DNA of 64,000 nt from Sternotherus odoratus. Its lineage: Eukaryota > Chordata > Testudines > Kinosternidae. This document shows positions 56,111-64,000 of the stretch, piece by piece (within the stretch, counting starts at the first letter, position 1; each line of letters begins with the position of its first letter). The stretch covers positions 16,219,603 to 16,283,602 of the forward strand of contig JAVMKO010000001.1 in NCBI GenBank assembly GCA_032164245.1. Direction: 5' to 3'. A program made the translations under genes and the position numbers. The notes beneath the pieces are model-generated. The model saw nothing but the letters and a program-made list of their open reading frames with translations, searched no databases and was not told the origin of the DNA.

Positions 56111-57699
56111 TTCTATTTTTTCCTGCCTACAGTGCTTTCCTGCCTGCTTGTGCCGTTCCCTTTCAGATTTCTCCCACACAGCAGTGACTACTTGAATCAC
56201 AATCCAGCCCCTAGGGTTGAAATGTCCTAATATTGATAATGAAGGTAAAAAGTGATGCTGAAACATTTTGATGGAAGAGTTGCCCACTTTGAGTTCAACC
56301 ACAGCCATCTCAGAGCCTTGTTCAGAGTCCAAACCTTATCACATCTTCACTTTAAGGCCCTATGTCCTTTATATAGCAGCAGATAGAATTGCTTCAGCGG
56401 GATTACAGGTACAGTATATTATAATTATACTTTACACACTACTGGGGTTCTGTTTCAGATTGCTTGAAGCATGAAAACAAGGAGGACAATTTCTGAAAGG
56501 CTGGCATTTAATTATAGACTTAGCCAATAATCCATTACTGAAGTGCCTCTTCAAGTAAAATCTATTTAGATTACTCCTAAGTGTGCAGTTTCTCATTGGA
56601 TTTAGTTTTAAAGGCTGACAGAAGGCATGAAAGATGAATGCTGGTCTAAAAGACTGTCAGCAATATGTTCTAATGTTGTCATGAAAGCATCAGTCTTCAG
56701 TAAGATAAAAAGATGAGTCAAAAGGTTTGCTGATTATCCTTTGGTATGTAACTCCATTTGATGGAGGATACAATTTTTAAATATTCTCATCTAAAGGTCA
56801 GTAGCAAGGTCAAAATATATTTTTTTTCTGTTAACCGCCTCAATGCCTTTTAACAGTTCAGACATTCTACCCTTAACAATTCCGGTAGTTTAAGTAACAT
56901 GAAATCAGAACAGTTCTTAAAAATCTCTAATAGTTTAAAGCATTTGTGTTCACTGTACAATGAAGCTTTCCTTTATTACATATATATCATAATTATTGAC
57001 AATAACCAGGAAAGAGGTGAGGAATAAATACCTAAATTAGCAATAATAAACAGCCCCTGTGGGTCTTACAGTATCATTCCAGGGTAAAACTCATGGGAGG
57101 ATGACAGAAGGCCTAGAAAAAATGTCCAATTAAATTTCCCTTCAAGAGGGATGTCTTAGGGAGCTCTGGAAGAGGCAGTGGTCACAGCCTCCAAAGCGTG
57201 TGGATTCTAGGGATCAGCATTAACCTTCACTTGGGTACTTGCCTGTTTCAAGAGGTAGAAAACAGCTGTTGCATTCTGATGTGACCCTTTTTACTGTAAG
57301 CTCCAACCCCATTAAACAGAGGTAGACAAACTTTTGGAAGTTCCCAAGATACATTCATTTCTGTGTTCCCATCCCATCACCATCTGCTTTGATTTTTTTT
57401 TCTGGTTTAAGGGTGTATCAATAAGAAATTTTTGTACATGTAAGAACCAGAAGATGAAATAAAGATAGAAACAATACTCAGATGGTGTACCATTTTATTT
57501 ACAGATCATTTGCATATTTCAAGACAAATAAATGTTTCTTTTTCTTCCATTCCCAATAAACACATTTCCTTAAAACAGGTCATTTTTCAACAAGAAACCC
57601 AAGCATTTTACCTCTTTTTTATTATAGCAGATGAGAGTAGCTGTTACTAAAGTTAAGGATGAAGAATACTTAGATTCTGCAAAGAGGGAGAAAATGATA
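56111..57699. other. Non-coding stretch
   Basis: No gene or repeat recognised. AT-rich with short frames. Confidence 0.5.
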
Positions 57700-58371
57700 A
57701 GAACATAAAAATAGTCATACTCAGTCAGACCAATGTTTCATCTAGCCCAGTATTCTGCCTTCTAACAAGGCTAGTGCCAGATGCTTAAGAGAAAATGAAC
57801 AGAACATGGCAATTTCAAGGGATCCATCACTTGTAATCCACTTCCCGATTCTGGCAGTTGGAGGTTTAGGAAAACCCAGAGAATGGGGATCCATCCCTGA
57901 CCACCTTAGCTAATCGCCATCAATGAACCTGTCCTCCATGAACTTATTAATTATTTTTTTAAACCCAGTTATACTTCTGACCTTCACAACATCCCCCAAC
58001 AAGAAGGTCCACAGGTTGGCTGTGCATTGTATGATGAAGTACTTCCTTTTGTTTGTCTTAAACCTGCTGCCTATTAATTTCATTAGGAGAACCATGGTTC
58101 TTGTGTTATGTGAAGGGATTAATAACACTTCCTAATTCATTTTCTCCACACCACTCATGATTTTATAGACCTCTGTGATATCCCCGCTTAGTTGTCTCTT
58201 TTCTAAACCAAATGGTCCCATTCCTTTTAATCTCTCCTCATATGGAAGCTGTTCCATACCCTTAATCATTTTTGTTGCCATTCTCTGTACCTTTTCAAAT
58301 TCTAATGTATCTTTTTTTGAGATGGGGCTGTATGCTGTATTCAAAGTGCCAATTTACTATGAGGTTATATA

Positions 58372-58532
58372 CAGTGAAACCTCGATTTAACGGACTAATT
58401 CGGGCGAGGGGGTGTCCGTTAAATCCGAAAGTCCGTTATTTAATAATTTTTTAAAATTATTAAATAACAGGACTTTCGGATTTAACGGACACCCCCTTGC
58501 CCGAATTAGTCCGTTATATCAAGGTTTTACCG
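58372..58532. repeat. Palindrome of ~80-bp arms at the Tigger left end
   Basis: 'gactaattcgggcgaggggg' (58394) through 'ccgttatttaataa' is mirrored by 'ttaaataacaggactttcgg' through 'cccgaattagtccgttata'. The two arms differ at only a few positions. The far end 'aaggttttaccgt' is an inverted CAGTAAAACCTT-like terminus, so this could be a complete small MITE fused to the larger element. Confidence 0.88.
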
Positions 58533-58619
58533 TCAACCCGCCCGCCCGGGTCCCGGCTGCTGGGACCCGGCGGCAGTTAGCAGCCCGCCCGCCGGGGTCC
58601 CCGGCTGCTGGGACCAGGA

Positions 58620-59290
58620 CGGGAGCTGTCAGCCCGCCCGCCCCCGGCTCAAACCGCGGCGGCCGCTGTGAGCGGGCAGAGAGCCCGCAGGGTCCCGGCT
58701 CCCGGGACCCTCCAAGGAGGGTGAATGGTGCTGGGAGCCGGGCAGCAGCCCGCCCCCGGCTCAAACGGCGGCGGCTGCCGCGCGCGCGGGCTGACAGCCG
58801 GAGGGTCCCGGCTCCCGGGACCCTCCAAGGAGGGTGAACGCTGCCGGGGGCCAGGCGGCAGCCCGCCCCCGGCTCAAACCGCGGCGGCTGCCGCGCGCGC
58901 GGGCTGACAGCCGCAGGGTCCCGGCTCCCGGGACCCTCCAAGGAGGGTGAACGCTGCCGGGGGCCAGGCGGCAGCCCGCCCCCGGCTCAAACCGCGGCGG
59001 CTGCCGCGCGTGCGGGCTGACAGCCGCAGGGTCCCAGCTCCCGGGACCCTCCAAGGAGGGTGAACGCTGCCGGGGGCCAGGCGGCAGCCCGCCCCCGGCT
59101 CAAACCGCGGCGGCTGCCGCGCGCGCGGGCTGACAGCCGCAGGGTCCCGGCTCCCGGGACCCTCCAAGGAGGGTGAACGCTGCCGGGGGCCAGGCAGCAG
59201 CCCGCCCCCGGCTCAAACCGCGGCGGCTGCCGCGCGCGCGGGCTGACAGCCGCAGGGTCCCGGCTCCCGGGACCCTCCACATAGCCAGCA
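58620..59290. repeat. 113-bp GC-rich minisatellite, ~6 copies
   Basis: Each unit contains 'gctcaaaccgcggcggctgc', 'cgcgcgcgcgggctgacagc', 'cgcagggtcccggctcccgg', 'gaccctccaaggagggtgaa' and 'ccaggcggcagcccgccccc'. The phrase 'accctccaaggagggtgaa' recurs with a period of 113, e.g. near 58706, 58819, 58932, 59045 and 59158. CpG is dense and hardly decayed. Repeated minus-strand frames starting MEGPGSRDPAAVSPRARQPP reflect the repeat and are not genes. Confidence 0.93.
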
Positions 59291-60393
59291 TGGTGCCGGG
59301 GGCTGGGCAGCAGCCCGCCCCCTGGCTCAAACCCCGGTGGAACCCTCCACAAACGGATTTCGGATGCATCAGACTTTCTGAAAAAATTTGTCCGTTGCAT
59401 CCGAAGTCCGTTAAATGGAGGTCCGTTAAATCGAGGTTTCACTGTACTGGCATTAGAATATTTTCTGTTTCACTATCTATCCTTTTCCTTACAGTTCCTA
59501 ACATTCTGTTAGCTTTTTTGACTGCTGTTGCACAGTGAACACATGTTTTCAGAGAACTATCCATGATGACTTCAAGATCTCTTTCTTGCATGGTAACAGC
59601 TAATTTAGACTCCATAATTTTGTATATATAGTTGGATTTAATTTTCCCGTGTGCATTGCTTGCATTTATCAACCCAGAATTTTATCTGATATTTTGTTGT
59701 CCAGTCATCCATTTTTGTGAGATCCCTTTCGGAGTCATCTTTGGACTTAACAATTTTTCTTGAGTAATTTTGTAGAATCTGCTAAATTTTGACACTTCAT
59801 TGTTCACAGTCATTTATGAACAACACACATACCAGTACAGATCCTTGGGGAACCCCGCTCTGAACCTCTCTCCATTGTGAAAACTGAGCATTTTCCTATC
59901 TGTTTTTCCCTGTCAGTTACTCACCCATGAAAGTACCTCCCCTGTTATTCCAGGACTGCTAAATTTGCTTAAGAGCCTTTGGTGAGAGACCTTGTCAAAA
60001 GCTTTCTTAAAGCCAGCATTGTCTTGAGAGTCTTTTTAAAAAAAATAGGTATTACATTAGCTGCGCCACAATCATGTATTACAGATATTAATTTAAGCAA
60101 CAAGTAACATACCACAGTTTAGTAGTTCTGCATTTCGGATTTGAGTTCTTTGGGACTCTTGTGTGAATACTGTCTGATCCTGATGACTTAATACTGTTTA
60201 ATATATCAATTTGCTCCAAAACCTTTTAACTCCTGGGGACAGTTATGGGGACAGTTCCTCAGATTTGTGATCTACAAAGAATGGCTTGAGCATGGAGCTC
60301 TCCTCCGTATCCTCTGCAGTGAAAAACCAATGCAAAAAATTCATTTTTCCCTCCCTGTAACAGCCTTGTCTTCCTTGAGGGTTCCTTTAGCAC

Positions 60394-60714
60394 CAGGTTT
60401 CTCAAACTGGGGGTTGCGACCCCCCGGGGGGTCGCCGAGCGCTCCCCGGGGGGTTGCGAGCTCCTGCCGCCGCAACTCGCGGCGGTGGAGCTGAGGGGCT
60501 GGTGCGCAGCCGGCAGCCCGCCCGCTGCGGGGACTGGGGCCGGCGCGCACCCGGCAGCCCGCCCGCGGGGACGGGACGGGACTGGGGGCTGGGGCGCAGG
60601 GTGGGTCCGCGTGTTTTTTAAAAAAAATATTCTGCGGCTTTTCGGCGGAGGGGTCGCGCCGTGCCGCCGGAGCACAAAAAGGGGTCGCGGTCTCAACAAG
60701 TTTGAGAACCACTG
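60394..60714. mobile_element. hAT (Charlie-type) MITE, 321 bp, with TSD
   Basis: The ends are CAGGTTTCTCAAACTGGG and, inverted, CAGTGGTTCTCAAACTTG. Direct repeats CTTTAGCAC flank it (60385-60393 and 60715-60723), i.e. the 8-bp hAT duplication plus one chance base. It is inserted in the CR1, whose sequence is restored when it is removed. The middle is very GC-rich with subterminal 'gggggttgcgacccccc' and 'ggggtcgcggtctc'. The 170-codon minus-strand frame crossing it is accidental. Confidence 0.93.
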
Positions 60715-61133
60715 CTTTAGCACCTCCATGATCCAGAGGCCCTTACTGATTGTTTTGCAGACTTCCTGCATCTGTTTTTTTTAACTGCAGTTAGTTTCTG
60801 TATCCTTAGCTTGTTGCTCGTCAAATTCTTTCTTGGCCTGCCTTATTTACTTTTACACTTGACTTGCCACAGTTTTTGCTTCTTTCTGTTTTCCTCACAA
60901 GGATTTGATTTCCAATTTTTAAAGGGTGCCTTTTTGCCTCTAACCAGCTCTATTACTCTGTTGTTTCACCAGGGTGGCATTTTCTTGGCCCTCTTACTGA
61001 TTATTTATTTATTTATTTGGGGAATGTTTAGTTATAGCCTCTATTATAGTGTTTTTAACAGTTTAGATGCTGTTTCTAGGCATTTCACCCTTTGACTACA
61101 ATTTCTGGTTAGCAAGTGTCCTCATTTTTCTAG

Positions 61134-61313
61134 AAGTGGCACCTTAACGACTAACTAAAGTATTGAAGCATAATCTTTCGTGGGCTAATACCCACTTTGT
61201 CGGATGTATGCATGACTACATGCTTCAATACTTTAGTTAGTCTTTAAGGTGCCACAGGACTCTTTGTCACTTCTGCAATTCCAGACTAACTTGGCTACCT
61301 CTCTGATTCTTGA
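61134..61313 (-). mobile_element. Penelope-like foldback element with 13-bp TSD
   Basis: 180 bases inserted into the CR1 between identical CTCATTTTTCTAG repeats (61121-61133 and 61314-61326). Arms 'ggcaccttaacgactaacta' + 'aagtattgaagca' and 'tgcttcaatactttagttag' + 'tctttaaggtgcc' are inverted copies. The right end reads 'ccagactaacttggctacct'. On the minus strand, the segment between the arms has the order of a hammerhead ribozyme core. The long duplication and ribozyme-like core point to the terminal repeat of a Penelope-like element, but no reverse transcriptase or GIY-YIG remnant is present. Confidence 0.65.
61168..61212 (-). ncRNA. Decayed hammerhead-ribozyme-like motif
   Basis: The minus strand reads CCGACAA, then a stem GTGGG-TATTAG-CCCAC, then GAAA, then a short segment GATTATGC that can pair with GCATA upstream. 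A hammerhead needs CUGANGA, stem II and GAAA. Stem II (five base pairs) and GAAA are intact. The first core strand differs at two key positions (U4 to C; G8 to A) plus the freely variable position 7. The short third stem is what Penelope hammerheads show. As it stands it is probably inactive. Confidence 0.5.
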
Positions 61314-61592
61314 CTCATTTTTCTAGTTCCCCTTTTTGACATCAAATGCTACTGTCGTGGATTTCTTTGGTATTCCCCTCTCCCCCAAAAGGATGTTAAA
61401 TTTAGTTATATTATAGTTGCTATTACCATATGGTTCAGATGCATTCCCCTCTTGGTCCAAATCCTGTGCTTTACTTATGATTAAACCAAGAATTGCCTCT
61501 CCCTTTGTGGGATCCAGGACAAGCTGCTCCAAGAAGCAGTCATTTAATGTACCTAGACATTTTACCTCTCTACATCCTTTCCTGAAGTGACA

Positions 61593-61615
61593 TACATTTA
61601 ATATATATATATATC
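61593..61615. repeat. Short (AT)n tract
   Basis: 'tttaatatatatatatat' is a short simple repeat inside the CR1. Confidence 0.7.
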
Positions 61616-61980
61616 ACCCATTACTATTGCATTTTCTGCCTTTGTAACCACTCTAATTTCCTTGACTAATTTGTAGTAAGATGAGCTGGTTAGTAGAATA
61701 TTCCAAATTCTATACTCTTATTATTCAAGTAAAGAATTTCTATCCATGCAGATTCTATGGCAAAATTTGATTCATTTAATATTTTTACTGTATTTGACTC
61801 TATGCTTTCTTTCACATACTGTGCCACTCTGGCAACAGCACAACCTACCCTTATCATTTCTATATATTTTGTATGCTGGTATGACTGTGTCCCATTTGAT
61901 ATCCTCATTCCACCAAGTTTCCATGATGCCTAATGTCACTATCTTCATTTAATTTCAGGTTTGCCCATTAAGAACATCTT

Positions 61981-64000
61981 TCCAATCTTCTTTACTATAA
62001 TACAGAGTTCCCCCTTTCATAAATTCATCATTAAGGGGAGAAAACCAAAAATGGAAAGCTATAGATTTTCCAGCTTTTGGTTTTTGGTTGAAAGCTGACT
62101 GACAAATTAAAAAACTTCAGTCCAAATGAGCATTTTTTGCCAAAGACTTAATTTCAATCCAAAAGCCATTTTTGTGTGTGAAATAAAACTACATGTGAAA
62201 TAAATAAAAATCTCTATTCCACATGCAGGCTACCTGACGATTGAGTCTGGAAACATAGACGTAAGAAGATGTTCCATGCCTCTTTCTTTCCCCCTGAAGC
62301 AAGTGGGTGGAACAAGGATGGAAATGGCTGAATCTTTTGATTCACCCACTCTCCCCCCTGCATCCACAATCACAGCTGATCTGACATTGCAGGTGGTGTA
62401 ATTCACTGCTGGAATAGTTAGCAGCAGTCACTACCCCCAACAGAAATTTACTACCCATCCAGAGAGAAAGGAGGAAGCAGGAGTGGAACTGTGACAAAAA
62501 TGTCCATCAAAAGTCATGATGTCTCTAGGAGCTTCTGGTAGGGTGGTGCAATTTATGCTCAATTTATCCTATGCTCAGGACTGTACATAGACTCACAGTC
62601 TACCTGTGAGAGAATCCACTGAAACTCCAGCAAAACAGACACTGAAATAAGAAGCTTGTGTTAGCCTGTAACATTGCCTCCCATCACGTGAGATACAGTT
62701 ACAGATCAGAAAGTGGCTGAAATAGGATGAGAAAATGTTCAACACTAACGTGGTTGTTCTCTGAGAAGCCTTGCATTTGACCTTTAGTCACAAATATGCC
62801 ACTTACACGGACTGAGTTACTGCCAGAAAATGTAAACACTCTTTGTCCCTGCTCCTAGGTTCTAGAGTAAATAAAAGTAACAGTTTCATGCCCAACCGGT
62901 TGTCATTATGAGGTAGGGGGTAGTTTGCTTTTTAATATTACATGTTAGTTTATTTAGCTGCAGTTTTACCCAGCTGTTTTCTGACAGTTAACACCTGTAG
63001 ATGTGCACAAGATAATCCCAGTGTTTTAGTTATCAGGAGGAGCTTCCTAATGTTCATCTTTCTGAAGAGATATTGAAATCCTCACCACACGTGCTCAGTA
63101 TCCTATGACACTTTTTGGATGAATAAAACCATAGTACCGGATGTCCTAGCTACATTTTCATTTAGGAAATGACATTTTGCTACCTAAAATTACTCCTGCC
63201 ATCTTCAGTAGATACAGAATTCTTCAGTTCCTGCCCTAAATTATTAGATATTAGAACTGTAAGACAGAGGTGGCTCCCTGTGTGTTTGAACCTTTTGGGG
63301 ACATAAGCGCTCAAGATACTAACTATTTTTATATTATTATATCCTCAGTTTTTAGAAGTGGTTCCAAACTGGAGCCTCAGATGTGATCCACATGAGCATA
63401 CACCCACGCAGCACAATTCAGACTGAATTTCAGAACAGGAAACTACCTTGTGAGTTGAGTTTCGAGTTGGATCCAAAAGGAGAAAGCGCATATTTTCCAG
63501 ACCTATTTTGACATAGCTGAGCACGGACTGAAGTCTCTTGTGAATAACTGGTTTTGAGAAATTTCCCCAAGTTTAGGCAGAGATCTCTCGAGCAGCTCAG
63601 AAGATTTCAGTGACCTAGAACCCAAATCTGATTTATAGACCAAGTTTTGTCACAAACCCAGATTTAACCCCTAGTCCAGATATCTCCCTGAATACCATCA
63701 TCTTGGCGTGACTAATTACTATTAATATGCTGGTTTTACAGTAAAAATATGGATTTACAGAGCTCCCTAATTCTTCCTCCCCCCCTCTCCCCCCATATCT
63801 CTGTTTCTGCTTAAGGCAAAGTTGTCAGATAATGATGTGAAATGGTTACATTGAACAGACTGAATGTCAGTGTCAAAATATGGAACCTGACCTGGGTTTG
63901 CAATGGGACACCCATTACAAGCACACTTATCTATCCTTTTGACGTTCAGTATCTCTTGGCATGATTCATAGTTATAATCAGAATAAGTAAATACGCCTCT
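61981..64000. other. Non-coding stretch to the window end
   Basis: No gene. About 62040-62170 is AT-rich with echoing words ('gcttttggttt', 'aaaccaaaaatgg'), possibly an old foldback repeat. The remainder shows no recognised repeat or coding motif. Confidence 0.45.

Larger units (their letters stand above)
58372..59444. mobile_element. Tigger-like DNA element with 113-bp GC minisatellite
   Basis: The ends are CAGTGAAACCTCGATTTAAC on both sides (inverted), with TA flanks (58370-58371 and 59445-59446), inserted in the CR1 at a TATA site. The left 160 bases are a near-perfect palindrome that itself has Tigger-like ends. Then follows a GC-rich tandem array and a unique right arm ('ccaaacggatttcggatgc'-type, near 59350). 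The same family as the outer element at 15639. No transposase. Confidence 0.92.
57700..61980 (-). mobile_element. Long CR1 LINE (~2.7 kb of CR1) with three nested insertions
   Basis: The minus strand carries a long CR1. The 3' tail begins at 57700 (plus strand 'aagaacataaaaatagtcat', 'actcagtcagaccaatg', 'tctagcccagtattctgcc'). The ORF2 C-terminus lies at 57910-58345 ('GSRFKTNKRKYFIIQCTANLWTFLLGDVV', 'MATKMIKGMEQLPYEERLKGMGPFGLEKRQLSGD'). After the first insertion the polymerase region continues at 59447-60393. Motif A ('KKAFDKVSHQRLLSKFS') is near 59960-60010. The catalytic F-A-D-D has become A-D-S (complement of 59774-59779) next to a one-base insertion. The region between endonuclease and polymerase runs to about 61980. 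Insertions at 58372-59444, 60394-60714 and 61134-61313 break it. Not functional. Confidence 0.9.

Noticed and set aside
58412..59442. Several 60-151 codon frames on both strands, many starting MEGPGSRDPAAVSP
   Set aside because: They recur every 113 bases because of the minisatellite. They are repeats, not genes.
60259..60771. 170-codon minus-strand frame
   Set aside because: It crosses CR1-hAT-CR1 junctions and has no domain.
1..64000. CRISPR arrays, operons, ribosome binding sites, bacterial terminators
   Set aside because: The window is vertebrate nuclear DNA. The only regular arrays are microsatellites and the transposon-borne tandem repeats, with no spacer-repeat pattern.
1..64000. Host exons
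   Set aside because: I looked for conserved protein motifs in all frames and found only LINE and transposase remnants. Weakly conserved or very short exons cannot be seen without comparison.

Overview
This window looks like nuclear DNA of a cryptodiran (hidden-necked) turtle. It is AT-rich, apart from a few short CpG-rich islands, and filled with decayed transposable elements. The best lineage marker is a tRNA-derived SINE on the minus strand at about 46397-46585. It has recognisable pol III A and B boxes and a CR1-type 3' tail, and it matches the tortoise pol III (Cry) SINE family as I remember it. Many CR1 LINE fragments, MIR-like CORE-SINEs and reptile-type hAT and Tigger MITEs agree. All family names come from recognising motifs and from memory; no database was searched.

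I found no host protein-coding gene, no exon I could defend and no structural RNA gene. The open reading frames are short or fall inside repeats. The longest one (260 codons, 16094-16876) runs through a GC-rich tandem array inside a DNA transposon. The window is best read as intergenic or deep intronic sequence. I cannot exclude a small exon or a conserved enhancer in the unlabelled stretches.

Layout: 0-10 kb holds CR1 remnants (1130-2088, 3383-3562), microsatellites and an L2-like LINE tail (9829-9933). 11-17 kb holds a minus-strand CR1 split by a 178-bp hAT element with an 8-bp target-site duplication (TSD), another CR1, a Tigger element nested inside a second Tigger element (15639-17059), and a broken PIF/Harbinger-like transposase (about 17300-17810). 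19-26 kb holds MIR-like SINEs, a CR1 fragment between 17-bp direct repeats, a well-preserved CR1 3' end (22672-23243) and a TA-flanked DNA element (24926-25390) whose empty target survives in the neighbouring tandem copy. 26-33 kb holds a Penelope-like fragment, tRNA-like and palindromic repeats, and a CR1 (30958-32342) split by a 498-bp hAT element. 36-46 kb is sparse: MIR copies, a 114-bp hAT MITE with a perfect TSD, (AT)38 and a second Penelope-like fragment. 46-56 kb holds the Cry SINE, a probable solo LTR (48157-49092), a Tigger MITE, an internal CR1 segment and MIR copies. 57.7-62 kb is one long minus-strand CR1 broken by three later insertions: a Tigger-like element with a 113-bp GC minisatellite, a hAT element and a Penelope-like fragment.

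The most interesting signal is a set of three decayed hammerhead-ribozyme-like cores (26311-26345, 42492-42521, 61168-61212). Two of them lie in small foldback elements flanked by 13-15 bp direct repeats, as expected for Penelope-like retroelements. Second is the recurrence of CpG-dense arrays inside otherwise ordinary MITE ends.
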